Shown: piece after piece, positions 10,221 through 30,141 of the stretch | Layout: each line of letters begins with the position of its first letter | How positions within the stretch are numbered: the stretch's first letter is position 1 | Source of the DNA: Ridgeia piscesae | Lineage: Eukaryota; Annelida; Polychaeta; Sabellida; Siboglinidae | Assembly: GCA_025642075.2 (NCBI GenBank) | Contig: JAODUO010000621.1 | Span: 124,001-188,000 of the forward strand | Length of the DNA stretch: 64,000 nucleotides | Reading direction: 5' to 3' | Made by a program: the position numbers and the translations under genes | Notes under the pieces: model-generated | What the model was told of the DNA's origin: nothing | Database searches by the model: none | Seen by the model: only the letters and a program-made list of their open reading frames with translations

Positions 10221-11150
10221 TGACACCCTACTAGTGCATGTCCGTCTCCAACCAGTCTGTCACCAGCATACCCTACTAGTGATACCCTACTAGTGCATGT
10301 CCGTCTCCAACCAGTCTGTCACTAGCATACCCTACTAGTGACACCCTACTAGCGCATGTCCGTCTCCAACCAGTCTGTCACTAGCATACCCTACTAGTGA
10401 CACCCTACTAGTGCATGTCCGTCTCCAACCAGTTTGTCACTAGCATACCCTACTAGTGACACCCTACTAGTGCATGTCCGTCTCCAACCAGTCTCTCACT
10501 AGCATACCCTACTAGTGACACCCTACTAGTGCATGTCCGTCTCCAACCAGTCTCTCACTAGCATACCCTACTAGTGACACCCTACTAGTGCATGTCCGTC
10601 TCCAACCAGTTTGTCACTAGCATACCCTACTAGTGACACCCTACTAGTGCATGTCCGTCTCCAACCAGTCTCTCACTAGCATACCCTACTAGTGACACCC
10701 TACTAGTGCATGTCCGTCTCCAACCAGTCTCTCACTAGCATACCCTACTAGTGACACCCTACTAGCGCATGTCCGTCTCCAACCAGTCTCTCACTAGCAT
10801 ACCCTACTAGTGACACCCTACTAGGGCATGTCCGTCTCCAACCAGTTTGTCACCAGCATACCCTACTAGTGACACCCTACTAGTGCATGCCCGTCTCTAA
10901 CCAGTTTGTTACTAGCATACCCTACTAGTGACACCCTACTAGTGCATGCCCGTCTCTAACCAGTTTGTTACTAGCATACCCTACTAGTGACACCCTACTA
11001 GTGCATGCCCGTCTCTAACCAATTTGTTACTAGCATACCCTACTAGTGACACCCTACTAGTGCATGTCCGTCTCCAATCAGTCTGTCACTAGCATACGCT
11101 ACTAGTGCATACCCATCTCCAACCAATTTGTCACCAGCATACCACACTGT
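10183..11150 (+). repeat. 59-bp minisatellite spanning the MFI stop codon
   Basis: CCGTCTCCAACCAGT recurs every 59 bases from 10183 to 11068, 16 units, most differing by only a few bases, followed by one or two decayed units. The first unit is the last 12 codons and stop of MFI plus 20 bases of 3' UTR. Each unit contains CACTAG...CTAGTG inverted repeats and a duplicated CCCTACTAGTG. Confidence 0.95.
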
Positions 11151-12690
<1,540 letters not shown>

Positions 12691-13141
12691 TGTATTGTGT
12701 TTAAATACTGGCAAACTCTCGAACTCAAAAACATGCGCGCGCACATACGCACGCTCATACACACACGTGTATATGCATACACCGAAGCCTACATACTACA
12801 GTAAAGAAACACGCGTCTCATTACCAGTCGGTGTTACCAAGGATACGCTCTCTGTGACGTTTGCGTATAGTTTCCTCATTGATGACGACATCAAGAAATG
12901 GCGGTTTTTAAATCGCCCTGGCTGTTTATTGGGCAGCTCTGGAAAAAATGCGCGAATGTCGCCATTATTTCAAGAGCAGATCTGGACTGACACGGACGTG
13001 CATGCAATGCCATGCACGTTCACTTAGGAAACTTTTCAGTTAATATAGACTAATGGTTTCAAATAAATGCAACGCTGTTGAATGATTTTCTGCGTGATTT
13101 GGCCGGTCTTGGCGGGGAAATTGAGAAGAGAATCTGCTTTA

Positions 13142-13203
13142 TTCAAGAGAAGCTCTTGAAATAACGATCAGATTCGCTTATTTCCAGAGCTGCTCTGGAA
13201 ATA
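13142..13203. repeat. Two adjacent short palindromes
   Basis: TTCAAGAG/CTCTTGAA (13142-13160, 3-base loop) and TATTTCCAGAGC/GCTCTGGAAATA (13179-13203, 1-base spacer) share similar arms. Related TTATTTCAAGAGC also occurs near 12966. Confidence 0.75.
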
Positions 13204-13665
13204 GCCGAAAAACTAGTGTACCTATGCCAAAACAAAACAAACATGAAATCGCTGACCTTGTTTACACCCTGTAATTATCAACCTGTCACATGCAATCAAT
13301 GTCATACAACAATTATTTGGTTTAGTATGGCAATGTTAGTAACGTGCTGTTCAGTCTTCTTGGTCGAGCAGATATGTGGTTGGAATAGATGAAGTGATGA
13401 ACTTTTTGGAATGCACGTGATCGAAGACTTCAATTGATTGTACAAAATTGGCAAAAACAAATACACAAAACGTATCTCTCTTTCACAATACAGAGTATTT
13501 TATACAGCTGCCGTAAGCTGATAATTTGTGATTCCAGCAAAACTGTATTTAGTCGAAAACAGATATGATAATGGGATAGTTGTTTTAATTGCAATTTATG
13601 TTTGATTTACGTTTCGTCCGGGAAATCATCGTGAACCAAAGAGAAACTGTAAAGAAGATGTTATA

Positions 13666-13774
13666 TATTGTGTGTGTGTGTGCGTGGGAAGATGTTATAT
13701 ATTGTGTGCGTGTGCGTGTGCGTGCGCGTGCGCGTGCGCGTGCGCGTGTGTGTGTGTATATATATATATGTGTG

Positions 13775-13810
<36 letters not shown>

Positions 13811-13858
13811 TGTGCGTGCGTGCGTGCGTGTGTGTGTGTGTGTGTGCATGTGTTGTGT
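13666..13858. repeat. Compound GT/GC tract
   Basis: GTGTGC, GCGTGC and GTGCGTGC runs interrupted by a short TATATA. No gene. Confidence 0.9.
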
Positions 13859-14026
13859 GTATTATATGGATATTACAAAAAAACATAATTTTAAAAACGT
13901 TGTTATTTCTATGGCTAAAAAGATTATGAAATGTGCTTGATAATACAATATTTGTCTGCGTCATAAATCTTACAGTTCTAGCCATTCATAGAAGCATTAT
14001 AAAAGTATTACATTTTAAAACATTAA

Positions 14027-14342
14027 AAGGTAAGTTCTTATGTAACGCAGTATCCAATCTTCAGGATAGCTCAAAGAGCTTTACGCCTTACTTCCTGGCA
14101 GACCTGTTCCATCAGACACCATCTCAACTTCTCTGGGAATCATCCAGCCATCTGCTACAGTTAATGCGCGAAGACTGCTTGTACCACCACTTGTCTATAG
14201 CCAGGGACTCATTTATAGCTGAGTGAACTGGAGCAATTTAGAGTGATAAAATGTGCCCAAGGTTTTAACACCGCAGCACAGCATTCGAACCAGGGCCCTC
14301 TTGGTCGAGGGTCTGAAACTCTACAACTGTGCCTTTGCGCTC
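14027..14342 (-). mobile_element. tRNA-derived SINE, copy b
   Basis: Reverse-strand copy: tail at 14027 (AAGTTCTTATGTAACGCAGTA), B-box complement GCATTCGAACC at 14281-14291, head eroded near 14330. Confidence 0.8.
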
Positions 14343-15852
14343 TTAAATTAGAAATGCATCTGTGTATATTAATAAATAGATCTGAATAAATAAATAGATA
14401 CTATTAATGATAGCAAAACTAAAATAACAATTGTACTTGCAAGCCTACTAATTGCCATTATAATAAATCATAATATACTGACAGTTATTAACTCATTTTA
14501 TTTAATTATTTTAAAAAGGATAACTGGCGGATAGTGAATGACACAGGCGAAACGGATATGATTTTATTATGTCTGCAACGCGAAAATGCATGTAATAATA
14601 ATTTATTAAATTTCTTTAGGTATTAGAACTTGTTAGCAGGGGAAACACGGGCAAAACGGAGAGTTAACGTTCCGCTGTTCGTCGCACCCACATTTTGCGC
14701 ATTAGGGAAACGGTTTGTCGTGTGCCTGCCAAACACGCCAAAGCACAACAGGGCATGGTATTATTTTTGTTGATACCATTATTATTTTATTATAAATAGG
14801 GACTATCCTATTTTACCCTAAGAATTTCCATTTTACCCACATGTACGGGCAAAATTTTGATCAGGGAAATATGAGATGCGTATTTAATTGTGTAATTCGG
14901 TAATGTGATGTGGTCCTACATATTCACAACTTTAATTTTTGGTAATTGATATAGTATAACTAGTAACTTGCAATAATAACAGCCAAGATATATGCGACAT
15001 GTGAAAGTCGTATGTGTATGTATCATATATATCATAATTCTTTGTGAATTTGCTTTTGCGATTTTTTTTACATATTTGTACACCATCTTGTAACCTAAAA
15101 AGATTCATGAGGTGAATGACTATACATCATAACTGTGGTTGGAAAATGAATGTCATTCTCGGCATTTCGAAGTTGAAATATGATAAGTTGTTACTTAGCA
15201 AATTTAAATGCATCAATAAACAAACAATTTAGCAAAGCCAAAGGATCAAAGCTAAGCCTAAGGACTATTTACGATTGTTTCCAACCGCGCACACAATTGC
15301 ATGCAAATGTGTATGTTAACAGATGTCCCTACGCTAGTTGGAAGCGAACATACGATTTATGGCAGCACTACTCTTTGCATATAATGATTTCCTATATTAC
15401 CTGTCTATCCCGTTTTGTCCGGGTTTCCCTATCCAAGTGTCGTGTCGTGTCATGTCATTACATACCGTAGTTAATAAAACTGAAATAACGCGCCAACTTA
15501 CCAAATCGCTAGTACACTGCAGTTGATTCTTCCAACTCACTTGAAATATCATGGTTTTCTACAATGCCTACTTCAACGTGCAGTCTTTTTACGAGTTAAT
15601 CCAGAAAGTTTTCTCGTGGGCAACGTTTGTGCATAGCTAAAGGTAGTGGCGTGTCTCGTTAGTGACGTCACTTCCGCTGGTTGCCGCGCGTTGCTACGTT
15701 TAATTATAATGTACGCAATTGAGTTCCGGGGGTTATATTTGAAAGACAATTAAAAGTTATGGTGATTTGTTTTTAATTCCACCGAGGGAAATTCTAACAT
15801 AGCAGGTCCTGGACTTCCAAGGACGGTCGTATTTGTGTGTTTGTGTGTTTGT
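14343..15852. other. Intergenic sequence, nothing recognised
   Basis: AT-rich with no convincing exon, RNA gene or repeat. Short open frames (for example 15180-15470) look like chance. Confidence 0.5.
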
Positions 15853-16050
<198 letters not shown>

Positions 16051-16732
16051 TGTATGTGTTCATAAATGTCACAACTGCTTTGGTATTATATAGCATAACC
16101 ATATGACAATCGCATGACAGTAACAGGAAGTCAAAATGATAAGTTCACGAATAACTACGCCCATTGTACCTTAAGGGTGACTCCAATTTTCGCTCGGCAA
16201 AGCTGGGGACATTTATATATAAAATTATATAACTAGAATACGGTAGTGTGGTTTTGAAGATTTTCAGTAGCTAAGGCTAAGATTTTTACTCGGTTTGCTT
16301 TGTGTCAAGCGTCTCGTCTCGTTCACTGCCCAAAGTGCACTGCGCATTCGTAGTAGTGGAAATGACTGCTTAGAGGGAGAGTTAGGTAAGTAATTATTGT
16401 GTGTTAAGGTATAATTGAAGAAGCGCTGATTTGACAATAAGTTGACAGTTAGGCGCAACAGCTGTTATTGCTCGATAACACGATTTGTAAACATTAAATT
16501 GTAAATAATCCTAATATATACCACAAGTTCTGCCTATAAAGCAGCAGTATATTTAGTATGTATCATGTTTAACTTCTTTATTAAGTTTAAAGATACACTA
16601 ACTCTTTCTCCAACTTCAGTTCTTGTCTTTCCTCCATAATAATATGCTGGCGTACGATGCGTTTGTAGCGTACGTACACCTCCTTCCGCTGAAACGAAAG
16701 AGTTCCGCTTGACATAAAGACATGTCGTGCTC

Positions 16733-17267
16733 AGTGGCGTAGCCAAAGGGGGCAAGGGGCAAGGGGGCCATGTCCCCCCAATACCGGAAAAGTAGGATGG
16801 TGGGAACAGAGGACCAATAACTGGCTGCCTGATTCATAGAGTCACAAAGTATTGAGGGTATTTATATTATAAGGATGCATGTGTAAGACTTTCCTTCCCG
16901 GTCCTACCATTTCGCAGACATAATTTTTCGTCATGCAAATAGGATTAAGTTAGTAATTCTCCACTTCTATGGCTGGCTACAGCCCAAGAGGTCACAGGGC
17001 AACGAAAATGTCACAATTTTCAACGTGCGATAGCTAATAGTTAGTAAGGATTCAAAATAACCGTTGCTCGGTTACTAGACTAGGGCCAAATTGCATTTTT
17101 TGTCATTCTTTTCTTGGCATCATTGTCGTTAGGGGTTAGTTGACCGTGGTGTCCGTTCCCAGTTCTTTTTGTTACTCTAACTTTTCTGCCATTACGTTCT
17201 CTATCAACAGTCTCCAAATCCTTCTATCTGTTGCTCATTTTCTCCATTCTTCTCCCACTTTTTCTAT
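16733..17267 (-). mobile_element. Non-LTR retrotransposon 3' end, inverted copy 1
   Basis: Its reverse complement matches 20880-21412 over the last part of a LINE ORF and its 3' UTR, ending GGCTACGCCACTG. The shared stretch includes the part translated as EEWRKIAINRRNWRLL in the other copy, so it is retrotransposon sequence rather than a terminal inverted repeat. Confidence 0.75.
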
Positions 17268-17494
17268 GTCTATAGGGTTTAATTTAATACATGCCACCGG
17301 CCCACATCATGGCTGTTTTTCTTGTGGGGGGCATAGTGAAAATTGGAGAAAAAATTGAGAAAATACGTCGCGTCTTTATGCAATCCTCCATGATATCGCG
17401 ACACATTTTCCCAATTGGTTTTCCAATTCCCCCCCACACAAAAAAAAACATCCATGATGTGGGCCGTTGGCCTGTATTAAATTAAACCCTATAA
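17268..17494. mobile_element. Palindromic MITE
   Basis: Arms of about 100 bases: TATAGGGTTTAATTTAATAC at the left end is matched by its complement ending at about 17494, and GGCCCACATCATGG by CCATGATGTGGGCC. It joins the truncated LINE copy directly. The target duplication may be TA. Confidence 0.75.
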
Positions 17495-18510
<1,016 letters not shown>

Positions 18511-18955
18511 CCCACGTTGTCGTGAATATGTGTCTTGTGTTTTGCTTTACCTTAACTTTTCAACCGACATGATCGACTTCGCGATATACTTGTAACGACC
18601 GAGAGGACGGCTTGTTCAGCGACCGCGACGGAAAGAGATGAGCAGGGACGTCGGATGCGCTCAAGTTGACGAAACTTGTGCTTTGATATAGGACTTAACT
18701 ATAACGTTAGGCCGTGTTCGCGATGTAAAAAGGGCAAACAGTTTTGATCCGATGGACTGGAGGAATCATATCAACCGACATGACAAGAATGCAATGCTGC
18801 CGGGGCGAGGATGGTTGTTAGATTACCCCTGGAAAATCACCCATTCAAAAAGGAAAAGGTACGGGACGGTTGGGTACCATGAGCCACCCAAAATGGTTCC
18901 TAACTAGGAACTAGTACAACATACATTGCCATCTATCATTTATATACTCCTTAAT

Positions 18956-19387
<432 letters not shown>

Positions 19388-20448
19388 TTGTGTGCGTGTG
19401 TTTATTCGTTTGTGTCTGAGAGTGTGCGTGTACGTGATGTATTTGACTGTGCATGCATTACTCTTGCGCTGGTATACGTGTATCCGTATTGAGTAATGTG
19501 ATCACGTATTATCCATAGGTTTTGCTCATATTTATTGCCAACACTTGATTTAATATGAGCCATTAACAAATATTTTCTCCTTGTTCTCACTTAAAGTGTA
19601 AACAACATACGTATGCAATAATGCACACAACAATATTCTGTCGCGGCACCTTTCACGTCATATATTATACACACGACACATAAAGTTGTACTATAATCGT
19701 ATACGGATCCAGAATACCAGTGTGAAGCAAGTTGCTCATATTGCCGAACTTTCCCCAGTATATATTTATGTATGACCGGCGCCAATGGTAAACAATTATA
19801 TTCCTCGATTATGAAATGACCAGTGACAGTTACCAAATGTAGGCGGTCGTTTTTATCTTGATATCAACCTCCGAAGATCGACCAAAACGTACATATACGC
19901 TAGATGGCGCCACTTGATATGTTGCGCATCGTAGCCATTCTAGCATTGAAAATAATATTTCGTTAGGGGCTAGATGTATAAGGGCCTAGAATCATCAAAT
20001 CCTGAGCTATCGATATTTGCTTCTGTCTTCGCCAAATATTTCATGCGGACAAACCTACATTACTGGAGACTATACCCCGCACCCCAGATCCGACGTCGTA
20101 GAACCATGCTTTACGATCATCTCTGTAATACAGCCAACTCGCAAATAGGGACACCGTTGGACATTATTTTAAAACAATAAAGCATTTGCAATTAGTTCTA
20201 CTAAGATGGTCGCCTCGCTATCCGACTCACTTTTGCCCCGTTCCAATGGAGACATTAGTAATAAGGTTGATTAGCAGTCACGTGCTCTGATGAAACAATT
20301 AAACATTCCTACCATATACCACACACGATGAGGCATTGGCGTTCAACCAGTAACTTCACAACATGCAATATTTGCTACTCATTACAATTTATAAAGGCAC
20401 TATATGGAATTTTAATTATCCAATGCAAAATCGACTAGATAATTTGCT

Positions 20449-21000
20449 TTGGTTATAATGAGGTTTACAGCAGGGGCATTCGCTTGGAGGAAAGTCGAAA
20501 GGATGCTGGGAGATAGATGCATATCACGTAAACCTAAAACAAATGTGTTCACCTCGTGTGTAACCCCGGCATACATGAATGCACTAGAGCCGATGACACT
20601 AACAGAGAAACAACAGGAGAAGGTCCATGTTTGCGAAAATAACCTGGTAAGAAGAATCGATGGAGTTAAGAGAGAGGATAAAAGAATTGATGAACTGGAA
20701 GTGGAGTTTTAAGTGAGGAGGAAAGTGTTAAGAAGAAATTGGTGAGGAGTAGGTTGACATGGGCTGGTCGTGTAGAAAGAACAGGAGATGAAAAACTGGC
20801 AAAGAGAGCAGATGCCCAGAAAATGGAGGTGAAAAGGTGAGAATGTCCGAAATTGCGATTGGATGACTACATTAAGAGAGACCAGGAAAGAGGGCAGAAG
20901 AATGGAGAAAAATTGCAATAAATAGGAGGAATTGGAGACTGCTGACAGAGAACGTAATAACAGAAAAGTGGCAGGAAGAAAAAGAGACATTGGAAACGGA
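20449..21000 (+). pseudogene. Non-LTR retrotransposon reverse transcriptase ORF, C-terminal fragment, broken
   Basis: The reading starts AFAWRKVERMLGDRCISRK and continues with CVTPAYMNALEPMTLTEKQQ and CENNLVRRIDGVKRED. A frameshift at about 20712 restores KKKLVRSRLTWAGRVERTGD, then a stop and another frameshift lead to EEWRKIAINRRNWRLL. This is the recognisable C-terminal region of LINE ORF2 proteins. With frameshifts, stops and no polymerase core it cannot be active. Confidence 0.85.
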
Positions 21001-21412
21001 AATCAAGGTCAACGCACCCCCGACGACAGTGATGCCACGGAAACAACAACAACATGCAATTTTACCCTAGTCTAATAACCGGGCAACTATTATTTGGAAT
21101 CCTGAATTAATAGCCATTAGTCATCATGCACATCGAGAATGATGAGATTTTCGCTATCCTGTCACCTCTTGGGCTGCAACAAGCGACAAAAGTTGAGAAT
21201 TCATAACTTTATCCTATTTGCGTGATGAAAAATTGCTTTGCGAAAGAGTAGGACTGGGAAAGAAAGTCTTACACAGGCACAACTTATACCCTCTGAACGT
21301 TGTGACTCTATGAATCAGGCAGCCAGTTATTGGCCTCCGTTACCCACCATCCTAATTTTCCGGTATTGGGGGGACATGGCCCCCTGCTGGCCCCCCGTCT
21401 GGCTACGCCACT
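21001..21412 (+). mobile_element. LINE 3' UTR, copy 2
   Basis: Continues from the broken ORF and matches the inverted copy at 16733-17130, ending GTCTGGCTACGCCACTG. Confidence 0.7.
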
Positions 21413-21794
21413 GCACGCGTGGCATTAATTTAGGAACGGGAAAGGATGACATTATAATAGTTGGGTGAGACTGGGTGCACATTGCACATTACCTTCCAAA
21501 ATACCCCCAGATACATTATTTGACGTAAAGACACGCAAATGTAATTTTGTTTCATTCTTGACGTCATAGAAAGATTTCAGTTGTTGTTGTAGCCCCCCGT
21601 CTGGCTACGCCACTGCACGCGTGGCATTAATTTAGGAACGGGAAAGGATGACATTATAATAGTTGGGTGAGACTGGGTGCACATTGCACATTACCTTCCA
21701 AAATACCCCCAGATACATTATTTGACGTAAAGACACGCAAATGTAATTTTGTTTCATTCTTGACGTCATAGAAAGATTTCAGTTGTTGTTGTAG
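21391..21794 (+). repeat. Perfect 202-bp tandem duplication
   Basis: Positions 21391-21592 and 21593-21794 read identically base for base. The unit starts CCCCCCGTCTGG, within the LINE tail, and ends TTGTTGTTGTAG. Confidence 0.95.
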
Positions 21795-21974
21795 AATTCT
21801 AGAAAAAATATACTTAATTTTTTTTAGAACAAGAGGTACGTAAATAGTCTATAAGAAATTACACAACCATGTAAAATATGAATATTATGTTATAAAATTA
21901 AAATATGTAAGTAATTATATTATCTTGCAAGACTAATTACGCTCGCATGTAGCCCTTTTTAATATCTCTATGCC

Positions 21975-25602
<3,628 letters not shown>

Positions 25603-25929
25603 ATGCCTTCTAGTTACCTAACGTCAGGAGTGTAAACGTGTGTATTTCGTAGTCCCTTGTGAAGCGATCAGCAGTTGGATGTGATATCTCCTGGCGTTTC
25701 GGTACAGCCACCGTCGCCGCAATGGAATTACGCTCGCAGCTGTGCTAGAAATGTTCTGCGGTCCGCAGCGATGCGCTGCTGGAACAAGACATGCACGCTG
25801 GTTTGCAGCGTAAACATGCGGCGATCGATCGTTGCGTCATTTCGTACCTGGATTGCCAATAGTCTTGTGTGATAGTTACTACTGGTAGCACCTGTTGTAT
25901 ATTGTCGATGTTCAACAACCTGCGTGCCT
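25603..25929 (+). other. LATS1: LATS 5' UTR part of first coding exon, rich in upstream ATGs
   Basis: Begins after TGTGTTTTCAG. An in-frame stop (TAG, 25873-25875) lies above the chosen ATG at 25930 with no in-frame ATG between, which fixes the start. Upstream ATGs occur at 25603 (10 codons), 25679 (ATG followed at once by TGA), 25722, 25751, 25771, 25791 and 25908; the last overlaps the LATS start and ends at 26024. Confidence 0.7.
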
Positions 25930-26388
25930 ATGCAACGTCAGGACGCAGATCGAGTAGGCAGGCGTCCGCTTTTGTCAACCTTCGGTGGCAACAATCGGCA
26001 GATGCTAGTGGGCATCCGCAATAATCTCAGTCATCTGCAGCATAAAGACACCACAGGAGACAGCGGCGCCACCTTAGGCACTTCGAGGTCAGCCAATCCG
26101 GGGATGCAAATAAAACCGGAGCTGCTACTACAAGAAAAGGCAGCTGACCTATGCCAAAGTTCACCGAATCTTGCCAGCACTGCGGAGAAAGCAAATGGCA
26201 GTGGTAAAGGAGTGTTACCGAATCGCGTCGAATACACCCAGAATGCACTGGCTAGGATCAAAGAAAGCCTCGAGGGTTTTCAGAAGGATTCAAGTGTCAG
26301 TGGGACACTGACAAATGGATACGATGATGAAGCAACGCTCATCAACACAATTTTACTTCGACAGCTCATGCAAATGGGTTATGATAAG
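25930..26388 (+). CDS. LATS1: LATS coding exon 1
   Basis: 153 codons ending at GATAAG|GTGAGT. It contains the helices [14 protein letters not shown] and [14 protein letters not shown], like the paired N-terminal motifs of vertebrate LATS, and the first helix of the UBA domain ([12 protein letters not shown]). Confidence 0.95.
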
Positions 26389-29300
26389 GTGAGTGTAGTG
26401 TGTGATTGTTAGGACACCAAGGTGTCACTGTGCTGGTGTGACACAGGAAATGATTCATGGCAGATGTAGTAGTCAGCTGGTACTTCCACCTGATAGGCTT
26501 AACATTATCTCATTATCGTGTGATAACGCACAATTACATTTGAGATTAAAAACATTTAGCACCTGCTTCAACCAAACCTATCTTATGCTTCATTAAAACC
26601 TGTTGTGGTGTGAAATCCGGTACAGAAGTGGTACACATTCATTTTGATCTTGCTGTACAATTGCATCATGTGTAAGATAAATTAAGTCAAATTTATTTGA
26701 AAGTAGTTCATCAAAGTACTCACTACTGGTTACTTAGAGAAGTTTGCATTTTTTCATAAATGTCACAGTCTCTGCCATAATCATCACTGATAAAAAATTG
26801 TTTAATAATATCTTTGTTGTCACCGTGTTTGAAGTCCAATGTATCCGTGCTGTTGCCTTTACACAAATACTACATTGCCAGTGTTGAGTCACTGGCTGAC
26901 AATGCAGGCTTTATGCAGCATTGTCTGCTTCAAACCATGGCCTGTAAAATGCACCCCACCATAAGTTATGTCCTGTTTGAAGTTAAAGCACTATAAACGT
27001 ATTGGAAATTCATCCGTGATTTTAATGTTTTCTTGCTTCTTTTGTAATGTATTGAAGCACACCTGACTAAGATCTGAGCAGAGTTTCAAATATACCACTG
27101 CAGTGTTCAGTAGGAGGAGGATGTGCTTATTGGATGGGTTCATATGTGTAAAACAAGTATGTAATTTGTCTGGTGATCAAACAGGTTAAAAACCATGAAT
27201 TATTTGATTTACCTGACTGAGGCAATGGCTCCCAAAGGAACAGTTATTTATAGTATTCTGCAGTTTTTCATAAATGTCACATTCTCCACCATGGTCATCA
27301 GTGATAAAAAATAGTTAAATTTGTATTGCCTTGAAACCTACGTTTATCTAAATACTCATCCACCTGTCATTTGGAAGGATAAAACCTGTTTTGGATGGAT
27401 GTATACAAATCTCACTGGACCGGGTAGTGGGCAGTTAAAAAGATAGGTTCAAAGGTCTGTAAAATCATACATTTTCAATGATGTTTTTAAAATGGGTGTC
27501 ATGTCATACATGTGTTTCTTGTCAATATCGTACATAATACACATCTCGATTGGCATGTATGTATGTGAGTTAACCGACACGTCTCAACCACAAAGTATTT
27601 AGACCGGTAAAAAAATTATGAGCACTGCATAAAGACCAGTCTAGAGGTGGATATTTAATGCATCATTTGTCGATATGACACAGTGGTGTTATAACCAATG
27701 TAAAGGCAACTGGGTATGTGATCCGAGATGTCTCCTCTCAGTCTTGGCAGTATTTCTCAGAACCAGACACCAGTAAGGCCATTTGGAAACTAAAGATGAC
27801 CGACTGCCAGTTCAGACAAGCAGACTGTCTGAATATGGAATTCCGTCTTAACGACAGCTGATGTATTGTTTTGCTTGGGGTCACACTGTCTGGTCATGTT
27901 GGTACTGATGGTGTTATTAGTATCGCTCTGTGGTAATTTTTGATGCCACAAGCAGTACTTCATAATGTACAGGGGTCGTTTGTTTGACATATGTGGTCTG
28001 GCACCTGTGAATAATTGTCAACAGTCGGCAAGACAGAAGGAGCAGTAGAAATATGTTCTTACCAGCTGTGAAAAAGTTGCTGAATTTTTTATCATGTTGA
28101 CACTTGCTATGACCTGAATAAAAAGCACCATCTTTTTTGACAGCAACATTTTGTATTTGACACAGTTTCATGTCTTGCATTATAGTTAGTGCGTTTAGTA
28201 TCAAAGTGCTAAAAATCTAACTTACTTAATTGGCGGATGATTCCACTTCTGTGCATTTTATGAATGTCTGCATTCAATTTCACAATTGCTTCTTGCTCAA
28301 ATTAGCAGGCAAATTTGTCACTGTATGTTTAACTGATATTTCTGATGGAAGCAGCTTAATCAGTTGTTTACTCATAATACCTTTTGGCCCTAAACAGACG
28401 CTAAGCCTGGGGGAATGTATCAAATAATTAAATTTTCATTGGTAAGATGGATATAGATCAGCTGGACAGACTAGGAGGCTTATCTCAAGTTGTTTTCAAC
28501 CACTGAATTAATCCTTGAGTAGAAAACCTGCTTTGTTTTGGCAGAATGTCAACACTGCATAGTTGAACTGCATAGTATTAGTAAGCTAGAGTCAGTAAAA
28601 CAGGTGGAATGAAAAATACTTTAATTCACTGGAATGACATAATCCAGTAAAACATAGTTGGTTATTATGCACCTGCGATTTATGATAAGTTTTTTATTAT
28701 GATCCATTCAAACACAATAGCATTCAAATTATTTATTTGTATTCAAATAAATGAGCCTACTTCCCATTAAAAGGTGTACATCTTGCAATAAGAAAAACAT
28801 TGAAACTGTGAATAATACAAGTTACTTAATATAAAATGTTAACAAACCATTTATAAATAAATTGTTATAACTTTGTGGTTAATGTTGCCATTATTGCTGC
28901 ATTGTGTTGACATGCAAATTTGTTACTTTTACGTCAGTGTAATATGGAAGTTAAATATATGTACAAACCATGTTTTGCATTTGAGGTCATTGTAGTGTAG
29001 ACATTATTACAACACTTTGTTAACATGCAGGTTTGTGTCTTGTGATAGTCAGTTTAGTATTACAAATTTGTCAAACTTGACACTGGATTATAACATAATG
29101 TACACACAAGAACATAAAGTTACCAGCCTTTGGTGGGGGTGGGGAGGGGTTAGCCAAGACCACTTGTTCTACCATCCATTTCCCTGATCTTGTTGTGACT
29201 TGACACACAGATGAGACTCTAGATCCAGTGATCCACTGAAGTAGGTCATTCTTTGAATTCTAAAGTTGCCTGGGCTCTAGTACAAACTACCAGACACTGA

Positions 29301-30089
29301 GATAGGGGTGTTCTCACTTTCTGTTTCACTGGGTGAAAGACTCAAGAGCAGCAATGTGGTTGAAAAAGAATTTTTTGGTTTGTAACAAGACAGATGAGTT
29401 TATTGTGCTATTAAACTTTATGCTGTCATTGTTGTTTACTTGCTATGCTCACTTCATGAAGACTCTTAATATATAAAAAGAACAATGAACAGTTCATTTT
29501 TCTGTCTTAAAAAGACTAATTAAAATGCGTACTGAGACCTGGTCGCAGAATGAGTTTTTAACAATTGTGTCAACTGCTGTGGTAGACTAGTGGTCACCTT
29601 AACAGGGCCCTGGTCAGGTCACATGCCATGGCAGGTGGACTGAGGTGGTACTGATGTAAAGATCCGTGTCATGGCAACACATTGACATTGTTTGACGTGA
29701 TGTCATATTGCACTTACATGGCCATATATTACAATGACCCCTCACGTTGCATGCCTGTTGTGAAATATTCCAAATGCAATGTTCAGCTATCATGCAACTG
29801 TGTGAGTGTGCATGCATGTGTATGTGTCATGTATTTGGGTGTGTATGTGTGTGTGTCACTAAGACCACCCACAGTGGTGTCGATCATATTTTAGACACTT
29901 CAGGCTCCACAGATACTTACTTGGTTTGGTGTTAACTTCATGATCTCTGTTTAGTTTAGACTTGCTGACATTTATGGCTGACTTCAGAGAGTTCTAATAG
30001 GGTGCAGGGACCATTTATATTTACCCCAGTCCAGGGTCGGGCTTCACGTGCAGGCCTGTGTACACATACCTGCACACATGCATGCAAGC

Positions 30090-30141
<52 letters not shown>

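Noticed and set aside
3497..11150. The 58- and 59-bp arrays as CRISPR-like loci
   Set aside because: Units are contiguous with no unique spacers, and the genome is eukaryotic.
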